In this document: positions 1-7,858 of the stretch, one piece after another
How positions within the stretch are numbered: position 1 is the first letter of the stretch
Layout of the letters: each line of letters starts with the position of its first letter
Assembly (NCBI GenBank): GCA_963933205.1
Contig: CAWVTK010000058.1
Coordinates: forward strand, 1 to 11,980
Source of the DNA: UBA6772 sp963933205
GTDB lineage: Bacteria > Bacteroidota > Bacteroidia > Flavobacteriales > UBA7430
Reading direction: 5' to 3'
Length of the DNA: 11,980 nt
The notes under the pieces: model-generated
What the model was told of the DNA's origin: nothing
Databases searched by the model: none
What the model saw: the letters and a program-made list of their open reading frames with translations, nothing else
Translations under genes and position numbers: made by a program

Positions 1-190
1 GTAGCTAAACATTAACCTAGATTAAGATATTAGGACTGATATACCTATCAATTTAATGCTTTTGGGTAAGTTTTGTGCTGCTTTAAATTTAACTTATTTA
101 TAAGTAAGCTTTAAAAATCCTATTGTCTTTAGATTTGTTTTTGTAAGGTATGAACTAGGGCTAAATATTTAAATATGAGTGATATCACCT

Positions 191-222
191 ATTGTTTGAG
201 ACTACTGAATAGTATAGGTTTG
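191..222 (+). promoter_or_regulatory. Bacteroidota-type promoter candidate
   Basis: TAGGTTTG at 215-222 fits the Bacteroidota -7 consensus TAnnTTTG exactly. A TTG at 192-194 lies 20 bases upstream, which fits the -33 element and its usual 19-21 base spacing. Transcription would start near 229 and give a leader of about 245 bases before the first secretion gene. A second TAnnTTTG match at 130-137 has no TTG at the right distance. The motif is short and the region AT-rich, so chance matches are possible. Confidence 0.35.
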
Positions 223-251
223 TAGGAGTATACCAAGCAGGAAAAAAAATT

Positions 252-293
252 AAAACAGAGCAACTACTTTTTTAAAACATTTCAGGCTGTTTT
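252..293. terminator. Weak terminator-like inverted repeat
   Basis: AAAACAG (252-258) pairs with CTGTTTT (287-293), followed by T294-T296. On the reverse strand the same stem would be followed by an AT-rich, U-rich run. The stem is only 7 bp, AT-rich, and the loop is about 28 bases, so stability is doubtful. It could be a remnant terminator of a gene outside the window. Confidence 0.15.
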
Positions 294-406
294 TTTACTA
301 GAAATAAAAGTTTGCTTTCTTCTTAAAAATCAAATCAAAACTAATTGTATAGATTAAATAGTGAGTTAAATTAAATTTAAACAAACCAAAACACATCTTT
401 AAATAC

Positions 407-432
407 AAATTTCAATAATAAATTTCAATAAT
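407..432. repeat. 13-bp tandem duplication
   Basis: AAATTTCAATAAT occurs twice head to tail (407-419 and 420-432), perfectly conserved, about 45 bases upstream of the first gene's start. It may be a slippage duplication, or a repeated binding site in the leader. Nothing in the sequence decides between these. Confidence 0.7.
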
Positions 433-475
433 CGAGGATGCTTAGATTCCTAAAACCCTCTATAAATAAAAGAGT

Positions 476-874
476 ATGAATAAAAAAATACAGGCTTTTA
501 CACTCGCAGAACTAATGATCGTACTGGTCATTATCGGAATTTTAGTTTTACTGGCGCTACCTAACTTAATGCCCTTAATCTCAAAAGCGAAAAGTACCGA
601 AGCTAAAATTCATTTAGAACACATCTACAATTTAGAAAAATCTCATTTTTATATGTATTCAAAATACACAAATGATTTACAAGCAATTGGATACCAACAA
701 GAGGAGCTAATTACCGAAGGCGGTGGCGCAAATTACCTATTAACCGTAGAGCTTTTAAATGCAGGTACTTATGTAGCTAAAGCAACTTCTGTGGTAGATT
801 TTGACAACGACGGTGTATACAATGTTTGGCAAATAAACGAAAGGAAAGAACTGCTAGAAACAAGCCCAGACTAA
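476..874 (+). CDS. gspG: Major pseudopilin GspG-like
   Basis: This 132-residue protein is a type IV prepilin-like subunit, most likely the main building block of the type II secretion pseudopilus. It has a short basic leader of 7 residues, cleavage expected at Ala7-Phe8, Glu12 at mature +5, and a hydrophobic helix to about residue 30 ending in ALPNLMPLI. The long amphipathic helix continues to about 65. Near the C-terminus DFDNDG (108-113) is an exact DxDxDG calcium-loop motif; calcium binding at the C-terminal end is a known property of GspG proteins, although the loop sequence here differs from proteobacterial ones. Residue -1 is Ala rather than the usual Gly, as in the three other leaders of this operon. 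The start has an A-rich upstream stretch (AAAAGAG) five bases or less away. It is the first gene of the operon, and its stop overlaps the next start (TAATG). Confidence 0.88.
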   Translation: MNKKIQAFTLAELMIVLVIIGILVLLALPNLMPLISKAKSTEAKIHLEHIYNLEKSHFYMYSKYTNDLQAIGYQQEELITEGGGANYLLTVELLNAGTYVAKATSVVDFDNDGVYNVWQINERKELLETSPD

Positions 875-1395
875 TGTTGTGGCTTTTAGATTTTTTTATA
901 GTGATCTGTTTAGCATTGTTGTTTTTAGAAGATGCCAAAAATAGAGAAGTGAGCTTATATATATTGCTTGCAATGGCTGTGCTTTTGTTTTGCAGAAGTT
1001 TTGTGTTGTTAGAATCGCCTTTAAAAATACTGGAGTTTTGGCTTTTAAACACTCTTGTGTTTGTAGTAGAACTGCTGCTTCTAAAAATGTATTTTAGTTA
1101 TCGAAATAAGATGGTAGAACCTATAATAAATCGGTATTTGGGTCTTGGGGATGTTCTGTTTATCAGCTTACTTGGCCTTTCTTTTTCTACCTACAACTTC
1201 GTTGTTTTTCTTTTATTCTCTTTAAGTACAGCACTTGCGGCTTCTTTCTTTTTAATTCGATATAAAAAGATAGAATCTAAAAGTATTCCTCTGGTTAGTT
1301 TATTGTCTATTCCTTTTGTTCTGCTACTCATCCTTGCAGACCGTTTTTCCTTAGATCTCTTTTCGGACCTGTATTTACTAAACTTTGTACTGTAA
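874..1395 (+). CDS. gspO: Short prepilin peptidase (A24 type)
   Basis: A 173-residue polytopic membrane protein that fits the aspartic prepilin peptidases (family A24), which remove the leader from pseudopilins at the inner membrane. The two catalytic aspartates appear in the expected settings: Asp20 in LEDAKNREVS (compare DxxxRxI/V) and Asp93 in the GLGD motif (90-93). Hydrophobic segments lie at about 4-18, 29-46, 57-73, 94-102, 108-128 and 139-155. The N-terminal cysteine-containing methyltransferase half of PilD is absent, so this is a peptidase-only form like TadV. I chose the ATG at 874, which overlaps the upstream stop as TAATG; a TTG at 826 would add 16 charged residues encoded inside gspG and is less likely. 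Its place directly after the major pseudopilin suggests a dedicated enzyme. Confidence 0.8.
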   Translation: MLWLLDFFIVICLALLFLEDAKNREVSLYILLAMAVLLFCRSFVLLESPLKILEFWLLNTLVFVVELLLLKMYFSYRNKMVEPIINRYLGLGDVLFISLLGLSFSTYNFVVFLLFSLSTALAASFFLIRYKKIESKSIPLVSLLSIPFVLLLILADRFSLDLFSDLYLLNFVL

Positions 1396-2810
1396 TGGAA
1401 CTTTTCGAAAAAATCACACCTAAGTGTTTACAGCTTTTAAAAGCAGAGCAAGCTTGGCAGTACATGCTCATTCCTTTTGCACAAAACGAAGCGGAAAATG
1501 CAATTTCTTTTTACGGAGCTAAAAGCCGAAATTATACTCATATTAAACTTGAGCTAGAGCTTTTGTTGGGCGCCAAAATACACACAACACTCCTAGAGGA
1601 ATCAGCCCTAAAACAACTGCTCTCTAAGAGCTATTATTTAGCACAAAACAAAGCCAAAAACATTAGTGGAAGTGAGGATGAATTGGAAAATATTATTATT
1701 GAAGCAAAACGAGTAGAATCTAGCGATATACATTTTGAGCGTTACGAGAATTTAAGCAGAGTTCGCTTAAGAATTGATGGAAAACTGGTTGACAAGTACC
1801 ACATTAAGAACGAAAATTACACCAGCTTAATTAACAAAATTAAAATCCGATCTAACTTAGATATAGCAGAAAAAAGATTGCCACAGGATGGACGAATGAC
1901 TCTATACATAGGGAGTGATACGGTTGATATACGAGTTTCTGTATTGCCTACCAAATACGGCGAAAAAGCAGTACTCCGACTGTTAATGAAAAATGCAGGA
2001 GAATTAAACTTAGATCAATTGGGCTTTGATTCCATACAAAAGCAAGCATTTTTAAGCGGCATAAACAAACCCAATGGTTTAATACTGCTTAGTGGCCCTA
2101 CCGGTTCTGGAAAAACAACCACTCTGTACAGTTCTTTAAAAATTTTAAACAAGGAAACCTGCAATATCATTACCATCGAAGATCCGGTAGAATATACCCT
2201 AGAAGGCATCAATCAGGTGCAATTAAAGGAAAGCATCGGTTTAACATTTTCAAGTGCATTGCGTTCTTTTCTTCGTCAAGATCCGGATGTTATTATGGTT
2301 GGCGAAATTCGCGATGCAGATACTGCTCAAATGGCTATGCGCGCTTCCCTTACTGGGCATTTAGTTTTGTCTACCATACATACAAATTCGGCCTGGGGCA
2401 TCGTATCTCGTTTGGCAGATATGGGCGTGCCAGAATACATCATCTCGGGCACCCTTAAAATGGTTATTGCTCAACGATTGGTGCGTTTGCTTTGCGAAAA
2501 TTGCAAGCAAAAGGAACTGCCCGAATTGGCACAGCTGCCCAATGCGTTAAAAAATCAACTTTCTGAAACACTATTTTATACAAATGTAGGATGTGAGCTT
2601 TGTCATTACACCGGCTTTAAAGGGAGGAAAGCGATATACGAGCTCATTACTATAAACGATGAAATACGGTCTGTTATTGGAGCTCCCATGCAAGAAGTAA
2701 ACAAACTATTGTTGCTCCAAAAAGTGCAGTTTTTAAAAGACAAGGCACTGGCTTTACTCAAAGAAGGAAAAACAAGTACAAATGAGGTTTTAAATATTAT
2801 TATAGATTAA
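1395..2810 (+). CDS. gspE: T2SS assembly ATPase GspE
   Basis: A 471-residue cytoplasmic hexameric ATPase of the GspE/PilB family that powers pseudopilus assembly. Visible motifs, in order, are Walker A GPTGSGKT (234-241), the Asp box ITIEDPVEY (259-267), Walker B with the catalytic Glu in DPDVIMVGEIRD (296-307, Glu304), and the His box TGHLVLSTIHTNS (320-332). The N2E domain starts near residue 95 (the stretch SSDIHFERY is typical). A CxxC pair at Cys367/Cys370 and another at Cys400/Cys403 form the zinc-binding tetracysteine site found in GspE/PilB but absent from PilT retraction ATPases. The N1 domain is short, about 90 residues. Its start overlaps the peptidase stop (TAATG), so translation is probably coupled. 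This is the most secure assignment in the operon. Confidence 0.96.
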   Translation: MELFEKITPKCLQLLKAEQAWQYMLIPFAQNEAENAISFYGAKSRNYTHIKLELELLLGAKIHTTLLEESALKQLLSKSYYLAQNKAKNISGSEDELENIIIEAKRVESSDIHFERYENLSRVRLRIDGKLVDKYHIKNENYTSLINKIKIRSNLDIAEKRLPQDGRMTLYIGSDTVDIRVSVLPTKYGEKAVLRLLMKNAGELNLDQLGFDSIQKQAFLSGINKPNGLILLSGPTGSGKTTTLYSSLKILNKETCNIITIEDPVEYTLEGINQVQLKESIGLTFSSALRSFLRQDPDVIMVGEIRDADTAQMAMRASLTGHLVLSTIHTNSAWGIVSRLADMGVPEYIISGTLKMVIAQRLVRLLCENCKQKELPELAQLPNALKNQLSETLFYTNVGCELCHYTGFKGRKAIYELITINDEIRSVIGAPMQEVNKLLLLQKVQFLKDKALALLKEGKTSTNEVLNIIID

Positions 2811-2814
2811 AGAT

Positions 2815-4728
2815 ATGCAAGCAAAGACACAGGATGAAATTAAAAAAAGCATAAGACTTACGATTTGTTTGTTCCTACTTGCATTTAGCTTTTACCCCTT
2901 AAAACTCTGTGCGCAAGAATTTGTGCCAGACCGTTTTGAACTGTTGTCTAAACAACTAGACTCCTTAAGTTTAATAGAGCCAGGTTTTAATAGACAAGTA
3001 GACCTATCGGTAAGCAATGTTTCTTTAAATGAACTAATCCGAGCCATTGCAACAAACAGTGAGATTAACCTGAGTATTGACCCGAAAATTAAGGCCAGCG
3101 TGGTTAATAATTTTAGCAATGTAAGCACCAAAGATGTCCTGGTTTTTTTGTGCAGAAACTACAGCTTAACCATAGAATTTACCGGAACAATTCTGTACAT
3201 TAAAAATCATAAAGCCCCGGTTGTCTACCAACCAAAGCTCATTTCTATTCAGTACAATTCGCATAAAAAACTACTGAGTTTTGATCTTAAAAAGGACTCT
3301 TTAAGTCAGGTAATAAAAAAAATAATTGTACTGTCTGGTAAAAACATTATTCTTTCGCCTGGACTTTCGGACCTGCCAGTAAGTGGGTTTGTAAAAGAAT
3401 TGCCCTTAAGCTCTGCATTAGAAAACTTAGCTTTTTCTAATGCCCTTAAATACGAACATACGCAAGAAGGCCTTTTTATACTAAGTGCCGAACCTAAAAA
3501 ATCTGCAAGTTCCAAGAAATCCAATAAAAACCGAGCTTCGGGTAGGTATGATCTAAGGGTTAAAAACAGCGACGAAATTAGTTTGAACGCAGACCAAGTA
3601 GACCTAGAGCCTTTGTTGATTGAAATTTCTGAGAAGGCAAAGGTTGATTATTTTTTCTATTCCGAAATTAGTGAAAAAGTTACTTTGGCTGTAGATTCCC
3701 TGGACTATGAAACCCTACTTTCTGGTTTGTTCAGCAATACTGAGTTTACTTGGACTGAAAATCAAGGCGTATATCTGTTTGGAAAAAGAGATGCCGAATC
3801 TTTACGGCAATTAACCTTTTACAAGTTAAAACACAGAAACTGCGAAGAAGTGCAAAGTTACATTCCAAAAAATCTACTTAAAGAAGTAGAGGTTAAGGAG
3901 TTTATAGAATTAAATGGCTTGATTTTAAGCGGGTCGGCTCCTAATATTAAAGAAATTGAACATTTTTTAGCTCAAATAGACCAGCCTGTAACAATGGTAA
4001 TGATTGAGCTGATGATTGTAGATTACAGCAACGACGAAGGCCTGGAGTCTGGAATTGAGTTTGGTTTAGCTCAAGAGCCAAGCAGTTCTTCGGGCTCTAT
4101 ATACCCTAGCGTAGATTATAAGTTTGGTGCCAGTTCTGTAAACAAACTCATAAAGGCATTTAAAGGTTTTGGGGCTTTAAACTTAGGACCTGTTACCGAT
4201 AATTTTTACATGGACATTAGTTTTTTAGAACAAAACGGAATATTAGATGTACGCTCCACACCTGTACTCTCTACTCTTAACGGCCACGAAGCTTCCATGA
4301 CCTTAGGGAACAAAGAATACTATGTAGAGGAAACCAATAATATTATTGGAACTCAAAACCCACAAAGCCAACAAACACGAAGGTGGAAATCTGTAGACGC
4401 CAACATGACCATTACCATAAAACCAAATGTTTCGGAAGACGAAAGTGTAACCTTAGAAGTAACCTTTACCCAATCGGACTTTACAGCCAGAATAGCTCCT
4501 GACGCACCTCCTGGAACTGTTTCAAGAGATTTTAAATCCTTAGTTAGAGTGCAAAATAAAGAAATGGTTTTATTGGGTGGTTTGGAGGAGAACAAAAAAA
4601 CCGATACGGGTTCCGGTGTGCCTTTTCTTTCTAGGATTCCGGTTTTAAAATGGTTGTTTTCAAAACGAAATAATACAAAACACAGCTCGAAATTGAATAT
4701 TTTTATTAAGCCTACCATTTTAAAGTAA
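2815..4728 (+). CDS. gspD: Outer-membrane secretin GspD
   Basis: A 637-residue secretin that would form the outer-membrane channel. An N-terminal signal peptide ends near CAQ (32-34). Three STN/N0-like modules follow at roughly 66-129, 161-223 and 260-322, each with the pattern of an amphipathic helix, a short strand 'V..' and a terminal YIK/FIL/YLF strand. An N-type ring domain lies at about 333-390. The secretin core at 393-636 contains the LDVRSTPVLSTLNG segment (477-490) and the signature VPFLSRIPVLKWLF (602-615) followed by the closing strand NIFIKPTI. A Lys/Ser-rich linker (about 227-242) separates modules two and three. No C-terminal S-domain extension for a pilotin is seen, because the protein ends right after the barrel. 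It starts 4 bases after gspE, and its stop abuts the next ATG. Confidence 0.95.
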   Translation: MQAKTQDEIKKSIRLTICLFLLAFSFYPLKLCAQEFVPDRFELLSKQLDSLSLIEPGFNRQVDLSVSNVSLNELIRAIATNSEINLSIDPKIKASVVNNFSNVSTKDVLVFLCRNYSLTIEFTGTILYIKNHKAPVVYQPKLISIQYNSHKKLLSFDLKKDSLSQVIKKIIVLSGKNIILSPGLSDLPVSGFVKELPLSSALENLAFSNALKYEHTQEGLFILSAEPKKSASSKKSNKNRASGRYDLRVKNSDEISLNADQVDLEPLLIEISEKAKVDYFFYSEISEKVTLAVDSLDYETLLSGLFSNTEFTWTENQGVYLFGKRDAESLRQLTFYKLKHRNCEEVQSYIPKNLLKEVEVKEFIELNGLILSGSAPNIKEIEHFLAQIDQPVTMVMIELMIVDYSNDEGLESGIEFGLAQEPSSSSGSIYPSVDYKFGASSVNKLIKAFKGFGALNLGPVTDNFYMDISFLEQNGILDVRSTPVLSTLNGHEASMTLGNKEYYVEETNNIIGTQNPQSQQTRRWKSVDANMTITIKPNVSEDESVTLEVTFTQSDFTARIAPDAPPGTVSRDFKSLVRVQNKEMVLLGGLEENKKTDTGSGVPFLSRIPVLKWLFSKRNNTKHSSKLNIFIKPTILK

Positions 4729-5889
4729 ATGGCTATTTATCATTCTACATATCAAATACTAGGACTTTCCTTACGTTTTTTAGAAGACGGTGCGTTTCGG
4801 TACAATTTGGTTTTAGCTCAGCTTACTAACAACCAAGTCGAAATTCTTAAATCCTGGGATTCCACAAACGATGTTGACGACTTAGACCTGCTATTGGCCG
4901 AGCAATCGCCAGGTATTCCTATAGCATTAAATTTAAGAGGTGCTAAGATAATGACCCGAACCATTGCAAATGAATTGACCGATTTTGAAACTCAGTTTAG
5001 CGGGGATGATTTTTGGATAGACCGACTGGAGTCTGGCAAAACAATTTGCAGCGCTGTTATAAGAAAAGATGTACTCCATAAGTTTTTGGATCGATTTTCC
5101 AAAGCCAAGCATCCTGTAATAGGTCTTTCTTTAGATGAATTCTCCTTAGCCGCTTTAGCTCCCTATTTGGAAACATTGCCCCTGCAAATTGGATTCTTGT
5201 ATTTTTCCGACCAAGAACCACAAGAATTACGCTATTTGGAATCCGAAAAACCGTATTCTGAAGTGCTGGGAGTAGAGGCAAAAAACCTCGCATCGTTTGC
5301 TGCGGTTTTAAAAGTGCTTACTGGCCAAAATTCTTTACCCGATCGAGTCCGTTTGAGCAGAGACGAATTCCAAGCATCCAAAAAGATAAAGCAAATACTC
5401 CTTCGTTTTGGTAGTATTGTGCTGCTGCTCTTACTGGCAAATTATTTTGTTTTTGAGCAGTACTACCAGCTAAATTCAAAAAACCAACAATTTGTTACGC
5501 TAAATCAGTCTGCCATAAAAGCGCATGCAAATTTGCAAGCTATTTTTCGGGAACGTAGAGAGTATGTAAATTTAAACCAGCTCGATAAAAGCTCTAAATT
5601 CTCTTTTTATGCAGACGAGATAGCTCGCTTGCTGCCCAACGGTATTACTCTTACACAGCTCAATGTTTTTCCTTTAAATAAAAACAGGCGAACGGGCGCT
5701 TTTACCATAAACGATCAGCTCATTCAGATTAGCGGGTTTTTAAAAGAAAATAATTTGTTTAAAACTTGGACCGAGGCACTGAATAGATGCGCTTGGGTAA
5801 AACAAATAAATGTGCAACAATTTGACGAGGATAAATTGAATCAGCAAATCACTTTTTCCATAAGCATCCTATTACATAAGCCAGAGTAA
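4729..5889 (+). CDS. gspL: GspL-like platform protein (PilM-PilN fusion architecture)
   Basis: A 386-residue bitopic inner-membrane protein. The cytoplasmic part (1-220) has the weak strand/helix pattern of the actin-like PilM/GspL domain that binds the ATPase. A single transmembrane helix lies at about 226-242, followed by a coiled-coil-like stretch to about 285. A periplasmic PilN/GspL-like ferredoxin fold follows (298-383), with the typical pattern LLPNGITLTQL, then LIQISGF, then a helix and a last amphipathic strand. Sequence similarity to proteobacterial GspL is low by eye, so the call rests on architecture, length (GspL is usually 380-400 residues) and position. Its ATG follows the secretin stop with no gap, and the next gene starts one base after its stop. 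Confidence 0.75.
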   Translation: MAIYHSTYQILGLSLRFLEDGAFRYNLVLAQLTNNQVEILKSWDSTNDVDDLDLLLAEQSPGIPIALNLRGAKIMTRTIANELTDFETQFSGDDFWIDRLESGKTICSAVIRKDVLHKFLDRFSKAKHPVIGLSLDEFSLAALAPYLETLPLQIGFLYFSDQEPQELRYLESEKPYSEVLGVEAKNLASFAAVLKVLTGQNSLPDRVRLSRDEFQASKKIKQILLRFGSIVLLLLLANYFVFEQYYQLNSKNQQFVTLNQSAIKAHANLQAIFRERREYVNLNQLDKSSKFSFYADEIARLLPNGITLTQLNVFPLNKNRRTGAFTINDQLIQISGFLKENNLFKTWTEALNRCAWVKQINVQQFDEDKLNQQITFSISILLHKPE

Positions 5890-5890
5890 A

Positions 5891-6430
5891 ATGAAAAACA
5901 TAAGCAAGATTTTACAACTTAAATTACTTTACCTAGGCTTAATTATGTTTTCGTTTTTGGCTTATAAAGTTGCCTTTGTTAAAAGCCTAAAGCAATACCA
6001 TTTGTACCAACTTAACAGTACAAAAATAGAAGCTGTAAACTCCTTAAATGAACAAAACAATGCACTTAAAAAACAAATGCAGGCCTTAGATAAGTTAATT
6101 GGGGGCGATTTTAAAATAGACAGTTTTCAGAGCTATTTAATTGGACGAATTAACGAGCTGTGCACCAAGTATACAACCGTGTTAAAATCGTATAAGGAAC
6201 CCGATCAGCATCAATTTCAAAGCTATAGTGTAGATACGTATACTATAGAAATAAGTGGCAGCTATGCACATTTGGTTCAACTCATTCATCATATAGAAGT
6301 AAAAGAGCCACTCGGAAAATTAATTAGTGTGGATTTTAATATGAAGGAAGATAAAAAAGCGAAAACAAAATCTCTAGTAGCTTCATTGTATTTGCAAACC
6401 ACACAAAAAAACAAGCAAAATGAAAATTAA
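5891..6430 (+). CDS. GspM/PilO-like platform protein
   Basis: A 179-residue bitopic inner-membrane protein with a short cytoplasmic tail, a transmembrane helix at about 12-30, a heptad-like helical stretch (35-70) and a periplasmic alpha/beta domain (75-170) whose pattern (strand YTIEISGSYAHLVQLIHHIE, then a strand near 142-149) resembles the ferredoxin fold of GspM and PilO. In the type II system this protein partners GspL. There is no catalytic motif. The assignment is by topology, size and its place directly after the GspL-like gene; the sequence alone would be called hypothetical. The end overlaps the next gene by 11 bases. Confidence 0.6.
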   Translation: MKNISKILQLKLLYLGLIMFSFLAYKVAFVKSLKQYHLYQLNSTKIEAVNSLNEQNNALKKQMQALDKLIGGDFKIDSFQSYLIGRINELCTKYTTVLKSYKEPDQHQFQSYSVDTYTIEISGSYAHLVQLIHHIEVKEPLGKLISVDFNMKEDKKAKTKSLVASLYLQTTQKNKQNEN

Positions 6431-7382
6431 ACTACTCTTATGGACTTTAATAAGTACCCACTTTTTTTCTTGCGTAGATGTGTTTGAAGAAGACCTCTCG
6501 GATAAAACGATGGTTTTAAATGCACCCTCAGACAGTACGCAATCTATAAACAGCGCGGTTACTTTTTGGTGGGAAACACTGGTGGATGCTACAGCATACA
6601 ACTTACAAGTAGTGGAGCCAACTTTTAGCCAAGCCAATGCATTGCTTTTAGATACCCTTATAAGCGACAATCAGTTTGAATTTAGTTTGTACCCAGGAGC
6701 TTTTGAATGGCGTGTAGCGGGTTTAAATAGTAATTCTCAAACAGCTTATACGACCTACTCTTTGAGTATAGACAGCAGCCTAGACCTAACAGGACAAGCG
6801 GTAGTTTTAGCCGAGCCAGAAGCCAATTTTGCAAGCAATAGTTTGGCTCAAGAATTTTACTGGGATGCCATATACAGCGCAAACTATTACGATTTTAGCA
6901 TTCACCGTAGTACAGCGTTTGGCGCCCTCGAATTTTCAGTTTACGAAACCGAAAACACACAACAATCGTATACTTTTAGTCAAGACGGAGTGTACTACTG
7001 GAAGGTAAGGGCCGTAAATACAGTATCGAATACACGAACTCCTTACACGAGCAGAAAAATAATATTGGATACACAGTTGCCACAAATCCCACAACTACTT
7101 AGTCCAGCAAACAATGCACTCCTTACAGAAAATACCGAGGGACTGTATGATTTTACTTGGACGAGTGAAATCAGCTCGATTGAAAGCTCCGCTTTAGAAG
7201 ACAAGCTTTTTGTAAGTCAAGATTCCAGTTTTTTAGGAAACCCCTATACCATAGCTCAGGGCATAAACAATTTAGAGTTACCCTTGGATACAGGACATTA
7301 TTTTTGGACAGTTTACTCAATAGACCTAGCGGGCAATCAAAGTGAAGCGGCTCCATTTAGAGAACTAACCATAAGCGAATGA
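6420..7382 (+). CDS. Lipoprotein with three fibronectin-III-like repeats
   Basis: A 320-residue exported lipoprotein. A signal peptide ends in a lipobox-like HFFSC with Cys18 as the lipid-modified residue. The residues after it are strongly acidic (CVDVFEEDLSD), which resembles the Bacteroidota lipoprotein export signal that sends lipoproteins to the cell surface, though it is not an exact consensus. Three FN3-like modules follow at about 31-120, 127-216 and 222-318; each repeats the pattern 'P....F.W.....Y.....', a G-Y/F-W-x-V-x-A/S strand (EWRVAG, YWKVRA, FWTVYS) and a final strand ending near SID/ILD. Such repeats usually mediate protein or carbohydrate contacts. The gene is nested tightly in the operon, between the GspM-like and GspC-like genes, and shares ATGA with the latter. 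I do not recognise a T2SS counterpart; a pilotin-like role or a surface partner of the secretin are both guesses. Confidence 0.75.
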   Translation: MKIKLLLWTLISTHFFSCVDVFEEDLSDKTMVLNAPSDSTQSINSAVTFWWETLVDATAYNLQVVEPTFSQANALLLDTLISDNQFEFSLYPGAFEWRVAGLNSNSQTAYTTYSLSIDSSLDLTGQAVVLAEPEANFASNSLAQEFYWDAIYSANYYDFSIHRSTAFGALEFSVYETENTQQSYTFSQDGVYYWKVRAVNTVSNTRTPYTSRKIILDTQLPQIPQLLSPANNALLTENTEGLYDFTWTSEISSIESSALEDKLFVSQDSSFLGNPYTIAQGINNLELPLDTGHYFWTVYSIDLAGNQSEAAPFRELTISE

Positions 7383-7858
7383 AAAAAGAGAATTCTAAAA
7401 TAGTTTTTTTTCTCGGGCCAATTGTACTCTTTATATGGGGTTTAATTTGCTACCGTTTGTTCTTTAAAAATACCGAACATACCTTAAAAAAGCCAACGCA
7501 AAGCCTTCATTTCGATCAAATTGAAATACTTAAAAGAGACAGCTTTGAATTGTTCTTAGATTATAAAGATCCTTTTGGACTACACGGAATACAACTACAA
7601 CAAAGCATTCCCAAAGTAGAGAAGGATGTTTCGAGAAAATTGAACACAAAAAATGTGCGAATAAAGTGGCCTAAAATTAATTTCTTAGGATTGGTTAAAA
7701 ACGCAAACAGCACAAAAGGAATTGCCATTTTAAACATAGACGGCAGCGATTTCTTTTTTAAGAAAAGTCAGGAGCGCGAAGATATTCGTCTTATAAACAG
7801 CACACCAGACTCTGTAATAGTTAGTTATAAAGACATTGAAAAAACGATTTACAAATAG
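7379..7858 (+). CDS. GspC/PilP-like periplasmic linker protein
   Basis: A 159-residue bitopic inner-membrane protein with a transmembrane helix at about 8-28 and a periplasmic part. It shows a DPFG motif (64-67), reminiscent of the DPF segment of PilP, and a small beta domain at 99-155 with a pattern like the GspC homology region (FLGLVKN, GIAILNIDG, then SVIVSYKDIEKTI). GspC connects the inner-membrane platform with the first ring domain of the secretin. The C-terminal PDZ or coiled-coil domain of proteobacterial GspC is absent, so it is intermediate between GspC and PilP. It starts within ATGA shared with the lipoprotein gene, and its last 23 bases overlap the next gene. The call is by topology and position as much as by sequence. 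Confidence 0.6.
   Translation: MKKENSKIVFFLGPIVLFIWGLICYRLFFKNTEHTLKKPTQSLHFDQIEILKRDSFELFLDYKDPFGLHGIQLQQSIPKVEKDVSRKLNTKNVRIKWPKINFLGLVKNANSTKGIAILNIDGSDFFFKKSQEREDIRLINSTPDSVIVSYKDIEKTIYK

Larger units (their letters stand above)
1..475. other. AT-rich non-coding leader
   Basis: No plausible reading frame on either strand covers this stretch, and I see no tRNA or riboswitch-like fold. It holds a promoter-like element around 191-222, a weak inverted repeat (AAAACAG at 252-258 with CTGTTTT at 287-293) and a 13-bp tandem duplication at 407-432. It probably comprises the end of an upstream intergenic region plus the promoter and a 5' untranslated leader of the secretion operon that starts at 476. 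Confidence 0.6.

Noticed and set aside
1..475. CRISPR array, tRNA or riboswitch in the leader
   Set aside because: There is only one pair of 13-bp repeats without spacers, no cloverleaf, and no conserved aptamer core that I can see.
826..873. Longer start (TTG at 826) for the prepilin peptidase
   Set aside because: It would add 16 highly basic residues read within gspG; the ATG at 874 gives a normal membrane-protein N-terminus and a TAATG coupling identical to the next junction.
777..1052. Reverse-strand open frames, such as those at 777-1052, 4353-4718 and 6383-6670
   Set aside because: They lie opposite strongly supported genes, have no family features and mirror the codon structure of the + strand genes.
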